35,474 nt of DNA, from assembly GCA_964609515.1 (NCBI GenBank), contig CAZSTZ010000038.1, positions 1 to 35,474 on the forward strand, written 5' to 3'. This stretch comes from CALKCV01 sp964609515. GTDB taxonomy: Bacteria; Cyanobacteriota; Cyanobacteriia; Cyanobacteriales; Microcoleaceae. Below, one piece after another: positions 8,878 to 17,584 of this stretch (its first letter is position 1; every line of letters starts with the position of its first letter). The translations under genes were made by a program, and so were the position numbers. The notes beneath the pieces were generated by a model. The model saw only the letters and a list, made by a program, of their open reading frames with translations, was not told the origin of the DNA and searched no databases.

Positions 8878-9183
8878 CTCGGTGGCAACGAGTTTACTAT
8901 TTTGTTAGAGAATGTAGAATCTTTAAACGCTGTCTTGCAAGTAGCAAATCGCATTCAAAATACCTTATCTCAGCCCTTTTATTTAGAGGAAAATCAAATT
9001 TTTACCGGGGCGAGTATCGGCATTGTCTTGTGCGGTTCCCAACAACAAGCGGCTGAGGAAAGCTGGCAAAAATCAGAAGAAAAATATCTGGCTTCTTCTA
9101 GCTTAAAAATACCGGAAACTGCATTTCCCCATTGCGTGTTGCCAAACCCGATTACTTACCACGAAAAACCGGAGGAAATTTTG
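8872..9183 (+). pseudogene. Second half of a GGDEF domain, interrupted
   Basis: From the junction the frame reads GARLGGNEFTILLENVESLNAV, then TLSQPFYLEENQIFTGASIGIVL. This is the second half of a diguanylate cyclase domain. The active-site motif is GGNEF instead of GGDEF, so the metal-binding Asp is changed. The first half of the domain is absent and nifV sequence stands in its place. After GIVLCGS about 40 unfamiliar codons precede YHEKPEEIL, where the MITE begins. The frame closes at a TAG/TGA-type stop inside the MITE at 9282. The natural continuation RAADTAMY resumes at 9300. Confidence 0.8.
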
Positions 9184-9291
9184 GGGTGCATCTCAATTTT
9201 GATATTGCCAAAAATTAGACGCTTTTTGGGAATGGGGAATGGGGAATGGGGAATTGCAAAGAACGTCTTTTTACAAATATGAGATGCTCCC
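9184..9291. mobile_element. 108-bp MITE inserted in the GGDEF coding sequence
   Basis: The ends are GGGTGCATCTCA (9184-9195) and TGAGATGCTCCC (9280-9291), with one mismatch between the inverted repeats. The 8-bp direct repeat AAATTTTG lies at 9176-9183 and 9292-9299. Removing the element and one repeat (116 bases) joins EEIL to RAADTAMYLAK, the conserved GGDEF C-terminus, in frame. The centre holds three GGGAATG-type units. Confidence 0.92.
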
Positions 9292-11717
9292 AAATTTTGA
9301 GAGCTGCCGATACTGCCATGTACCTGGCAAAAGAATTAGGAGGCAGCAGCCGTTATCTGGTATTTAATCCGCAAATGTACGAGCAAGCGGTAGCCCTTTT
9401 GCACCTAGAAAACGACCTCCGGCGGGCGGTTAAAACTTGCGAGGATTTCGTGCTGCACTATCAGCCAATTATCTCTAATAAAACGGGAGAAATTTCGGGT
9501 TTTGAAGCCTTAGTTCGCTGGCAGCATCCCACCCGAGGTTTTATTTCTCCCGACGAATTTATTACTTTAGCAGAAGAAACGGGTTTAATCATTCCTTTGG
9601 GACGTTATGTCTTGTCTCAAGCAATTCTCCAGTTGCGAATCTGGCAGGCATCTGTCAGGCCAGAAATACCTTTAACTATGAGCGTTAACGTTTCTCCAAA
9701 ACAGCTAGCTCACCCCGATTTTGTCGAACAAATAGATGAAATTTTGCGCTCTACTCATGTGGCAGGTAATTGTTTGAATTTGGAAATAACCGAAAGCTGT
9801 TTGATGGACAATCCCGAAGGGGCTGCCCGAATTCTTTACCAGTTAAGAAGTCGTGGCATCAGTTTGTCTATCGATGATTTTGGGACCGGTTATTCTTCTT
9901 TATCTAACCTGAGTCGTTTTCCTTTAAATACTTTAAAAATAGACCGCTCTTTTGTCAAGCAAATGGGAGAAAGCGGGGAAAATAGTTCTCTGATTTGGAC
10001 TATTGTAACTCTGGCTCATAATTTAGGTTTGGATGTGGTCGCTGAAGGAGTGGAAACTGGGTTGCAGTTGGAACTTTTGAAAAAGTTAAATTGCGAAAAA
10101 TCTCAAGGCTATTTTCTCTCAATTCCCTTGGAAGTAGAAACGGCGACAACTTTACTTGCTGCTTCTATTGCCAAACAACGAGAAAAAACCAAGTTAGAAG
10201 CGGTAAAAACTTTGGAAATTAGCGATGGCCTCCTTCAATACGAAAACGCCCAAACCTTCCCCCAACGAGAGCGAATGCTCAAACGTCGCCTGGCAAGTCA
10301 AATCAGAAATACCCTCGATTTTAACACCATCGTCAAGACGACGGTTAACGAAATTCGCCATTTAATGCAAGTTGACTGCTGTCAGTTTTTATGGTATCGC
10401 AACGATTTAGAACCGGCGATTTTTGAACCGATTTTAAAAACCTGTCAGTTAGAGGCATTTTGCCCCGGTTGTCTCAAACCTTCTACTCCAACTATTGCTT
10501 CTTTTACTGAAGTTTTAATGGAGAAAAATTTGGTCTGCATTAACGATATTGCTTCTGAGAAAAATCTCGACGATGATAGCCGAAAATATTTGCTTTCTAA
10601 AAAGTTGAAATCTATTTTAGCCGTGGCGGTTCATCCACAGGCAGGCCCTTGGGGAGTTATCGTTTGCGAAAGGACTCGCCAGCAGAAACCTTGGACTGAG
10701 GAAGAGGTCGAATTTATCGAGGAGTTGGGGGAACAGTTGGCGATCGCCATCGACCATGCTAAAATGTACGAAGAGAGCCGCTGGGCGGCAACTCTCGCCC
10801 AAGCCCAAACGGCTCAAATGCAACAAGCTCTGGCAAAATTGCAGCACACCCAAGCTCAGTTAATCCAAGCAGAAAAAATGTCATCTTTAGGCTTATTAGT
10901 TGCCGGGGTTGCCCGCGAGGTTAACAATCCGGTTAACTTCATTTATGGTAACATTAACCATGCCAAACAATACGCGGAAGATTTACTAAAAATGTTGGAG
11001 CTTTACCAACAAGATTTTCCCGAAATGACGACAGGAATAGAAGAATTAAGCGAAACTATTGATTTGGAGTTTATCGAACAAGATTTGCCAAAGGTGATGA
11101 ATTCTATGGCAATGGGAGCTAACCGCATTCGGGAAATTGTCGAGAGTTTGCGCAATTTTTCTCCCTGGGACGAAGCACAATTTAAGTCGGTGTATTTGCA
11201 CCAAGGAATAGAAAGTACCTTGTTAATTTGGCAGCATCGCTTAAACTTAGATAACGGTTGGGAAATAGAAGTAGTTAAAGACTACGGAGATTTGCCGAAG
11301 GTGGAATGCTATCCGGGTTTGCTAAATCAAGTATTTATGAATTTGCTGGGCCATGCTATTGATGCTTTGGAAAGCAATATTGCCTGGGGAGAAATAGAGC
11401 GATCGCCCCAAATTACTATCCGCACGACTGGCAAACATCCTAACTGGATAAGCGTTAGTATTTCTGATAACGTTTCGGGTATTAAGGAGGCGGCCAAAGC
11501 TAAATTATTCGACCCGTTTTTTACGACTAAACCAGTAGGAAAAGGAACGGGTTTGGGCTTGTCTATTTCTTATCAAATAATAGTAGAAAAACACGGAGGG
11601 CGAATCGAGTGTTTTTCGACTGAGGGCGAGGGTACGGAATTTGTTATCGAAATTCCGGTGCGCCAGGGCAGTTTGGTTGCTGTTTCTGATGAGAATAAAA
11701 TACTAATGGGAGGGTGA
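9246..11717 (+). CDS. EAL phosphodiesterase with GAF and degenerate histidine-kinase region (truncated gene)
   Basis: The frame gives 823 residues. In order they are: the last strip of GGDEF (18-45), EAL (about 55-300), GAF (about 340-500), a coiled coil, then a dimerisation and ATPase region (about 545-810). EAL looks competent for c-di-GMP hydrolysis: EAL 87-89, NVS, Glu180, Asp210-Asp211, Lys231 and Glu267 are present. The kinase half looks dead. The H-box reads GVAREVNNP with Arg557 for the phospho-accepting His. The N-box reads NLLGHAIDAL, and the G1 box reads DNVSGI where DNGPGI is usual; the G2 GKGTGLGLS is intact. The start at 9246 lies inside the MITE, so any translation starts on borrowed sequence; ATG 9279 is an alternative. 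The native gene began near 8247. The stop overlaps dusA by four bases (GTGA). Confidence 0.7.
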   Translation: MGNCKERLFTNMRCSQILRAADTAMYLAKELGGSSRYLVFNPQMYEQAVALLHLENDLRRAVKTCEDFVLHYQPIISNKTGEISGFEALVRWQHPTRGFISPDEFITLAEETGLIIPLGRYVLSQAILQLRIWQASVRPEIPLTMSVNVSPKQLAHPDFVEQIDEILRSTHVAGNCLNLEITESCLMDNPEGAARILYQLRSRGISLSIDDFGTGYSSLSNLSRFPLNTLKIDRSFVKQMGESGENSSLIWTIVTLAHNLGLDVVAEGVETGLQLELLKKLNCEKSQGYFLSIPLEVETATTLLAASIAKQREKTKLEAVKTLEISDGLLQYENAQTFPQRERMLKRRLASQIRNTLDFNTIVKTTVNEIRHLMQVDCCQFLWYRNDLEPAIFEPILKTCQLEAFCPGCLKPSTPTIASFTEVLMEKNLVCINDIASEKNLDDDSRKYLLSKKLKSILAVAVHPQAGPWGVIVCERTRQQKPWTEEEVEFIEELGEQLAIAIDHAKMYEESRWAATLAQAQTAQMQQALAKLQHTQAQLIQAEKMSSLGLLVAGVAREVNNPVNFIYGNINHAKQYAEDLLKMLELYQQDFPEMTTGIEELSETIDLEFIEQDLPKVMNSMAMGANRIREIVESLRNFSPWDEAQFKSVYLHQGIESTLLIWQHRLNLDNGWEIEVVKDYGDLPKVECYPGLLNQVFMNLLGHAIDALESNIAWGEIERSPQITIRTTGKHPNWISVSISDNVSGIKEAAKAKLFDPFFTTKPVGKGTGLGLSISYQIIVEKHGGRIECFSTEGEGTEFVIEIPVRQGSLVAVSDENKILMGG

Positions 11718-12715
11718 AATTGACGCTCGCTTTAACTCAAGTTCCGACAGCGAAAAAATTCTATCCGTTAAGCGTGGCGCCGATGATGGATCGAACCGAT
11801 CGCCACTTCCGTTATTTCATGCGGTTGCTGACTCGGCGCACTTTGCTTTATACGGAAATGGTGACGGCACCGGCTATCTTGCACGGCGATCGCGAGAAAC
11901 TTCTGGGGTTTTCCCCAGAGGAAAAACCTCTGGTGTTGCAAGTCGGAGGAGACGATCCGCAACAACTGGCGGTTTGCGCGAAGGTGGCGGAGGAGTTGGG
12001 TTACGATGAGATTAATCTCAATGTCGGTTGTCCGAGCGATCGCGTCCAAAACGGCAACTTCGGCGCTTGCCTGATGGCCCAACCGGAAAAAGTGGCCCGG
12101 GCGGTGGAGGCGATGGCGGGGGCGGTGAGGATACCGGTGACGGTGAAACATCGTATCGGTATCGACGATCGCGATAGTTACGAAGACATGGCCAATTTTG
12201 TAGCGATCGTCTCCGAGGCCGGCTGCCAGCATTTCAGCGTCCACGCCCGCAAGGCATGGTTGCAAGGTTTGAGCCCGAAGGAAAATCGCACGGTACCGCC
12301 GTTGCGCTACGAAGACGTTTACCGTCTCAAGGCAGAATTTCCCCATCTATTTATAGAGATAAACGGCGGTTTTATCAGTTTGGAAGGGGCGAAGGGGCAG
12401 TTAGACAAAGTTGACGGGGTGATGATTGGCAGGGCGGCCTACGACACTCCTTATATATTTGCGGCTGCCGACCGGGATATTTACGGCGAAGATGTAGCGC
12501 CCCCCACTCGTCGCGAAGTGGTAGAAGCGATGCTTCCTTATATAGATTTTTGGGTATCCCGGGGGGTGAAGTTAAACAGCATCACCCGTCATCTATTGCA
12601 ATTGTTCGCCGGCCAACCGGGGACGAAAGCGTGGAAGCGATATCTTAGCGAAAACGCCCACCTCCCAGGGGCGGGGGTGGAGGTTGTAAGGGCGGCGTTG
12701 GAGAAGGTTGGCTAG
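11714..12715 (+). CDS. dusA: tRNA-dihydrouridine synthase A
   Basis: DusA reduces uridines in the tRNA D-loop using FMN and NADPH. The 333-residue protein has the family hallmarks in order: VAPMMDRTDRHFRYFMRLL near residue 21, EMVTA, NLNVGCPSD at 101-109, the catalytic Cys119 in NFGACLM, VKHRIGIDD and SVHARKAWLQGLSPKENR. The KENR and MMDRTDRH details favour DusA over DusB or DusC. The GTG at 11714 is used because it overlaps the preceding TGA and the protein starts normally from there. Coupling to the decayed EAL/kinase gene may be accidental, as no functional link is known. Confidence 0.95.
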   Translation: MKLTLALTQVPTAKKFYPLSVAPMMDRTDRHFRYFMRLLTRRTLLYTEMVTAPAILHGDREKLLGFSPEEKPLVLQVGGDDPQQLAVCAKVAEELGYDEINLNVGCPSDRVQNGNFGACLMAQPEKVARAVEAMAGAVRIPVTVKHRIGIDDRDSYEDMANFVAIVSEAGCQHFSVHARKAWLQGLSPKENRTVPPLRYEDVYRLKAEFPHLFIEINGGFISLEGAKGQLDKVDGVMIGRAAYDTPYIFAAADRDIYGEDVAPPTRREVVEAMLPYIDFWVSRGVKLNSITRHLLQLFAGQPGTKAWKRYLSENAHLPGAGVEVVRAALEKVG

Positions 12716-13270
12716 TTCGCAGTTCGTAGTAACGACTTTAGTCGTATAGATATAGTGGCGAGTTCCACAAGTTAAGTTGGCAGCGGATTTTGTAACGGAT
12801 GTAGCGGATGGGTTGTTGGTGGGTGATGAGGTTGGTTGGTTGGCAGGGGAGGCGATCGCACGCATTAAAAAATGAAAAATGGGCCATCATACCCTATCGA
12901 CGCCCACCTTTTCCATTATTCTAAGCTTAACACGAATTTGTCAAATTGTGCGGGTTTTGGGAAAATTTTTTTATCGATTAATCTATTTCACCCATCGACA
13001 ACCCATCCGCTACATCCGCTTCAACATCCGCTGCTAACCGAGGAGGCGATCGCTCCCCATAACCTTCTGGAATTAAGAAAAAATCCCTAATCTCAATGCT
13101 AACAAACCCATTTCCATCGCACTCGCAGACTTGAGCCTGCCCAGAAACCGGGTTTTTCGCAAAAACCCGGTTTCTTATACCTTCCTGTTGTCGGCAGCGA
13201 GGCGGCGGGAAATCCCGATCGCCTTTTCCAACCATTACCCACGGGGGGCGATCGATTGTTAATTGAAACT
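12716..13270. repeat. Gene-free 555-bp gap with composite and hairpin repeats
   Basis: Positions 12719-12828 hold copy C of the composite repeat also found at 30917-31050 and 34413-34558 (GTAGTAACGACTTTAGTCGT, then AGTTGGCAGCGGAT and GCGGATGGGTTGTTGGTGGG). Positions 13143-13175 hold a perfect hairpin. The open frames here are short, lack ribosome sites and match nothing I know. Confidence 0.6.
13143..13175. repeat. Perfect 15-bp hairpin repeat, inverted core
   Basis: Arms AGAAACCGGGTTTTT (13143-13157) and AAAAACCCGGTTTCT (13161-13175) enclose the loop CGC. Compared with the copy at 19690 both arms carry the matching change (CCGGG for CCCGG), so pairing is kept. Confidence 0.88.
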
Positions 13271-15433
13271 CTACACCCCCTCCATCCTCAGAAAATGCAC
13301 CCGCCCGTTCATTTCCCCCGCCACTACTGTCACTCCATCTGGGGCAAGGGTACAGGAGATTAACGAACCCTCGGCGGTGAAAGTAGCGATCGCCTTCCGA
13401 TTTTCCAAATCCCACACTTTCAGAACATTCTCCAAAACTAAAATTGCTCTTTTGCCGTCTGGGGTTACTGCTACAACTTTTATCCACCGAGTATGAGTTT
13501 CGAGGGTAAATAATTCCGTTCCTGTTTCCAAATCCCAGATTTTGACAGTTCCATCGCTAGAACCCGAGAGCGCTTGCTTGCCGTCTGGCGTAACTGCTAC
13601 GGTAGATACCAAACTGCTATGACCTTCGAGGGCAAATAGTTCCGTCCCTGTTTCCAAGTCCCACATTTTAAGAGTCTTATCCCAAGATGCCGAAATGACT
13701 CGCCTGCCATCGGGCATTAATGCCAAACCATGTACTTCGTGGGTATGACCTTCCAGGGTGCAAAGTTCCGATCTCGTTTCTAAATCCCAGACTTTAATCG
13801 TGTTGTCATCCGCACCGGATATTACTCGCTTTCCATCGGGCATCGCTGCCAAGACATATACGGAATGTTCGTCTGGATGACCGGGTAAGGTAAACAATTC
13901 CTCTCCCGTTTCCAAACACCAGACGCTTATGGGGCCGTAATAGAAACCGGCGATCGCTTTTTTGCTATCCGGTGTCGCTGCGATAGCATATACATGGGTA
14001 CGAGTTGCAATACTAAAAACTTCCTCCAGGGTTTCCAAGTTCCAAATTGCCAGCCCGACAGTCTCGTTACCAGAACAGCTTATAGCTTTCTTGCCATCTG
14101 GTGTCACTGCCAAATCAGTTACCTCCCAAATATGCCCGACCTTGCGAGGAAAAGCTGCGTTTGGCAGGGCAGACGACCAAGAAGTATGACCTTTTTCTTC
14201 AAAAGCGACTTCCGCTATTTGCAAATCCCAGACCTGAAACTCCCTGTAATCTGCGGCGATCGCGATTCTGCCATCGGGTGTCAGTGCCGTTGGATATTCG
14301 CCCCTGGGTAGGGTTACAAGTTCCTTGGTTGTTTCTAAATCCCAGACTTTGATAGTCCAGTTACCGGCGGAGACGGCTCTTTTGCCATCGGGTTTGAAGG
14401 CGATCGCATCTACCGGCCAATAGTCGCTACCACGGCAGGGATGACCTTTGAGAGAATATAACTCCGTCGCTGTTGTCAAGTCCCAAGCTTTGAGACTGCC
14501 CCCGGCAAAACCGACTAGCGCTATTGGTTGCGAGTTTCCTGCTGGAGGCTGTTTCCAGCTACTCTCTGGGAGGGATAAATCGAATAGTTCCGCTGCCGTT
14601 TTCAAGTTCCAGACTTGAAGAACGTTATTGTCGCTTTCTGCGGAAATTGCTTTTGTGCCATCGGCGATCGCCGCTACAGCATTTACCATCCAAACATAAC
14701 CCTTGAAGGTAAACAGTTCCGAACCAGTTTCCAAATTCCAAACTTTGAGAGTGCGCTTTGAAGTAGAAATCCCGAGCTTGCCATCGGGGGTTATTGCTAC
14801 GGCATCCACCGAAGATTTATGACCTTTGAGAGAATATAGCTCAGAACCGATTTCTAAATCCCAAACTTTGACAGTGGCGCTATAGAAATGGCCGGATATG
14901 CCTCGCTTGCCATCTGGTGTCACCGCTATAGCACTTACTCCGGCATTCTCGTTAGCGATCGCCAAAAGTTCCGCCCCCGTTTCCACCTCCCAGACTTTAA
15001 TAGAACCGTCTCTGGCACTGGATATCGCTCGCGTTCCGTCTGCTGTAACTGCGAGAGCTTGCGTGTTGGTATGAGAACCGAACGATCGCAATAACGGTCC
15101 TCCTGGAGGGCTCAAACTGGAAGTCAAAGGACGCAACCGGGGACGATTTTGGTTTTCCTTTGCTGCTTCTAACATTGCCCGAATTTCTGGGGAATCAAAA
15201 TCCAGCAACCGTCCGAACAACTGCCCCACCAGTTGCGACTTATCTTTCTTTAAAATATCTGCCGACAGTCGAATTGCTTCGGCGATGGACTTCAAAGTTT
15301 TAGCTAGATCCTCTGAAAGGAAAATATCCGAGTCCAGGGCGCGATCGTAATCTGCCAGCAGCGACTCTACTCCCAAAGCATCCAGTTTTCCCTCAATAAA
15401 ATCGAAGTTTATAAGTTCTGCGAACCTACTCAT
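13271..15433 (-). CDS. Fourteen-repeat WD40 protein with APAF1-type helical linker
   Basis: The 720-residue protein begins with about 110 helical residues (MSRFAELINFDFIEGKLDALG and IRLSADILKKDKSQLVGQLFGRLL, ending TSSLSPPGGPLLRSF). I recognise this as the linker that joins NB-ARC ATPases to WD40 domains in cyanobacterial STAND proteins. No P-loop ATPase or effector precedes it. Thirteen clear WD units follow, with D/N-x-TIKVWDLETG-type ends, and a fourteenth ends the chain (RVHFLRMEGV). That suits two seven-bladed propellers. The start at 15433 is chosen because GGGGGA lies just upstream. An open frame to 15610 would overlap the neighbouring nuclease gene and adds low-complexity residues. 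It probably acts as a protein-binding platform; the partner is unknown. Confidence 0.85.
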   Translation of the reverse strand: MSRFAELINFDFIEGKLDALGVESLLADYDRALDSDIFLSEDLAKTLKSIAEAIRLSADILKKDKSQLVGQLFGRLLDFDSPEIRAMLEAAKENQNRPRLRPLTSSLSPPGGPLLRSFGSHTNTQALAVTADGTRAISSARDGSIKVWEVETGAELLAIANENAGVSAIAVTPDGKRGISGHFYSATVKVWDLEIGSELYSLKGHKSSVDAVAITPDGKLGISTSKRTLKVWNLETGSELFTFKGYVWMVNAVAAIADGTKAISAESDNNVLQVWNLKTAAELFDLSLPESSWKQPPAGNSQPIALVGFAGGSLKAWDLTTATELYSLKGHPCRGSDYWPVDAIAFKPDGKRAVSAGNWTIKVWDLETTKELVTLPRGEYPTALTPDGRIAIAADYREFQVWDLQIAEVAFEEKGHTSWSSALPNAAFPRKVGHIWEVTDLAVTPDGKKAISCSGNETVGLAIWNLETLEEVFSIATRTHVYAIAATPDSKKAIAGFYYGPISVWCLETGEELFTLPGHPDEHSVYVLAAMPDGKRVISGADDNTIKVWDLETRSELCTLEGHTHEVHGLALMPDGRRVISASWDKTLKMWDLETGTELFALEGHSSLVSTVAVTPDGKQALSGSSDGTVKIWDLETGTELFTLETHTRWIKVVAVTPDGKRAILVLENVLKVWDLENRKAIATFTAEGSLISCTLAPDGVTVVAGEMNGRVHFLRMEGV

Positions 15434-15560
15434 ATTCCCCCAATGATAGAAAACCCGTCGCCAACTTGTTGGGTGCGCGGTGCGCACCAAAGCTGACGGT
15501 TGTAAATAATTATAAGGTATGCGGTGCGTTTTCTTCTTACACTGGGAGTTGCGGTGGGGG

Positions 15561-16775
15561 TTAAGCAATACTGCCGCGCTTGCGGGTTTCCTTATAAGAA
15601 GTACCGACATTCTTCAACCCGGCCTTAATCATCTCCTGCTCTAACAAAGCAAAAAAACTGGCTCTGTCGCCCCCTCTCACCACTGCCTGGTTGTGCGCCT
15701 CCGCCAACACCACCGGATAACCAAAACCCTTCTGCACTTGCCCTAACATCATTGCCAAACTCAACTCGAACTTTTCCTCGTCTGCCACTACCCACTCCGG
15801 CACGTCTATTCTGGCAATCTCGGTTCCTACGTTGACATAACAAAAATAAATTGTCTGCTCCCCATACAAATCTAAAATTCTCGCCGAAGAACGCCATAAA
15901 GGACTCCTCTGCCCGCGCTCCAAAATCGACCCCCAAAAGACGACATCTCGCAAGGGTTCAAATAACTGACAAGGTGCTTTTTCGGCAAAACTCATCATTC
16001 CAAAGCCGACCTTAGGACAGTTGCTCATGCAATCTGGTTCGTCGTATTCGCAAGCTTGTAACCTCAGAAACGATAAACTTTCGCTACTCCGAGAAGCGCT
16101 CAAATATCCTATTAAAGGAATGCCCGCCAATCTCAGTTTATCCCAAGCTTCTAAGATGGGATTTAAGATGCGATCGCGTGCTTCGGTGGGGAGAGATTCT
16201 AGAAACCAATAAATTAACGAACCATCCACCATCGCCAAAGTGGGCCTCGGCAAGTTGCCGTCGTTTGCCCGAGCCCATTCGCAACCTAACTCTCCTAGAG
16301 CGATCGCCTCGGAAACGGTCCGCCGATGCCCCATCCATTCCTCGGTTTTAATTCCCCACTGACGAGAAACATATAAATCCTCTGGCAGATAAAAAATCTC
16401 GGGGATGCTATCCAGTAGCGGGTAGCGACTTTGACCGTAATGGAGCATGACTCGCCCGACGTTTAGTAAGAAACAATAGGCGATTTCGTGGTGAGACGGC
16501 GCGATTTGGGAACCGTCCGTCGCCAAGACTGTATGAGCTTCTGGGGGCGCGGCTACATACGGATGAATGTTTAAGGGTTCGATAGGTACTGCTGGATTGA
16601 AAAGTATGCGATCGAACCAAGTATCGTAGTCCTCTGTTAAAGATGTTTGTTCTTGGTAGGACTCCTCCAGCAACTTTTGAGCGATTTCTAATCTTTGGCG
16701 GCCCGCTTCCGCTTCTTTGCTGAGATGCTGGCTCATTCCTTGCATTTGTTTGGTTATTTGGGTTAAGTCGAGCAT
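15561..16775 (-). CDS. nurA: NurA-domain DNA repair nuclease
   Basis: NurA nucleases are Mn-dependent and trim DNA ends, usually with the HerA helicase, in break repair and some defence systems. This 404-residue protein shows the RNase-H-like core. A first acidic motif is ATDGSQIAPSHH near residue 93, a second is LAMVDGSLIYW near residue 195, and the C-terminal motif is EAHNQAVVRGGDRASFF. A Cys-rich patch (CEYDEPDCMSNC) lies in between. The start at 16775 gives MLDLTQITKQMQGM, a natural beginning; an upstream in-frame ATG at 16832 adds 19 residues of unlikely sequence. No herA lies in the window. The WD40 gene follows 127 bases downstream on the same strand, so they may share a transcript. 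Confidence 0.85.
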   Translation of the reverse strand: MLDLTQITKQMQGMSQHLSKEAEAGRQRLEIAQKLLEESYQEQTSLTEDYDTWFDRILFNPAVPIEPLNIHPYVAAPPEAHTVLATDGSQIAPSHHEIAYCFLLNVGRVMLHYGQSRYPLLDSIPEIFYLPEDLYVSRQWGIKTEEWMGHRRTVSEAIALGELGCEWARANDGNLPRPTLAMVDGSLIYWFLESLPTEARDRILNPILEAWDKLRLAGIPLIGYLSASRSSESLSFLRLQACEYDEPDCMSNCPKVGFGMMSFAEKAPCQLFEPLRDVVFWGSILERGQRSPLWRSSARILDLYGEQTIYFCYVNVGTEIARIDVPEWVVADEEKFELSLAMMLGQVQKGFGYPVVLAEAHNQAVVRGGDRASFFALLEQEMIKAGLKNVGTSYKETRKRGSIA

Positions 16776-16896
16776 GGTTGTTCGTGGGTAGTTGGTGGTT
16801 TTTAGTATAGCATGGCAGGCTCGAAAAGGCAATGCAAAGAAATTTTAGGGGGAGAAAAAATAATACGAGGATGGTATAATACTGACAATTGCATAA

Positions 16897-17043
16897 GAAA
16901 AGCCAGGAGTTAATAAACCTTGCCTTATCAAATTATTTTTTTATGATATAGAAGACGAACCGGAACCTCTCGTTGAAATTATCGCGGTTGGGGTGAAGGA
17001 ACGCCATCGAGTACGAATTGGAAATAAGGTAGTCGAATTATGA
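16897..17043 (+). pseudogene. C-terminal remnant of a RelE-like toxin
   Basis: An open stretch of about 48 codons reads FFYDIEDEPEPLVEIIAV, then GVKERHRVRIGNKVVEL and a TGA that overlaps the antitoxin ATG (ATGA). This resembles the last third of RelE/ParE-fold toxins. There is no start codon with a ribosome site, and the frame upstream is closed at 16894, so the N-terminal two thirds are missing. The family call is tentative, resting on the sequence pattern and the position next to an antitoxin. Confidence 0.5.
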
Positions 17044-17297
17044 AAAAACTAGAACTTGTCGAAGCAACTGCTTCTCTAGCAAACTATGTAGAAAATCTGG
17101 ATCGAGAAACTCTGATTCTCAGCAGCGAGGGTCAACCAGTGGCAGTTTTAATGCCAATTGAAAATGTCGATTTTGAGACAATTAGCCTTAGCAATAACCC
17201 TGAATTTATCGCAATTTTAGAAGAGTCGAGAGCCAGTTTAAAAGCGGAAGGAGGTATTTCACTGGATGAGATGAAACGGCGTTTAGGGCTGAGTTAA
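17040..17297 (+). CDS. Phd/YefM-family antitoxin
   Basis: The 85-residue protein has the typical Phd/YefM beginning: an N-terminal helix-strand reading LVEATASLANYVENLDRETLILSSEGQPVAVLMPIENV. It ends in a charged helical tail (LEESRASLKAEGGISLDEMKRRLGLS) that would cover a toxin. Such antitoxins neutralise RelE-type RNases and repress their own operon. The start overlaps the TGA of the upstream toxin remnant by four bases, indicating a former toxin-first operon. No intact toxin lies on either side, so this is probably an orphan antitoxin; it could still act on toxins encoded elsewhere. Confidence 0.8.
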   Translation: MKKLELVEATASLANYVENLDRETLILSSEGQPVAVLMPIENVDFETISLSNNPEFIAILEESRASLKAEGGISLDEMKRRLGLS

Positions 17298-17429
17298 AAA
17301 TAGAACAATGGAACTGTAGGGGCAAAGCTAAGGAGCGTTAAATGTCGATAAAAAGCAGAGGTTTTGATGTCCGAATGCTTTGCCCTTACCCCGCGTCTAA
17401 TACCCAGAAACCCGGTTTTTTGGACGCCC

Positions 17430-17462
17430 AGAAACCAGGTTTTTTCAAAAAACCTGGTTTCT
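17430..17462. repeat. Perfect 16-bp hairpin repeat with compensated stem
   Basis: Arms AGAAACCAGGTTTTTT (17430-17445) and AAAAAACCTGGTTTCT (17447-17462) pair perfectly around a single C. A half-unit (CAGAAACCCGGTTTTTT) lies just before it at about 17405. The A in CCAGG and the T in CCTGG change together relative to the 19690 copy. Confidence 0.9.
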
Positions 17463-17584
17463 TAATGTCTGTGGGGGCCTCTTTCACAAAAAAAACTCTG
17501 CTAGGGTTGAAAAGTTGTGTTATAATTGCTCTATTGCTGTCCCACTGGAACATTGTCGATTATCGTCAAGAGGAGTTCGAGGGT

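Noticed and set aside
11768..12346. 192-codon minus-strand frame opposite dusA
   Set aside because: It is the antisense of a clear DusA coding region, with His/Arg-rich composition typical of a shadow frame.
17342..17584. N-terminal extension of the small antitoxin-like gene
   Set aside because: The extension translates the hairpin repeat (QKPGFL units); AGGAG precedes the internal ATG at 17585 instead.
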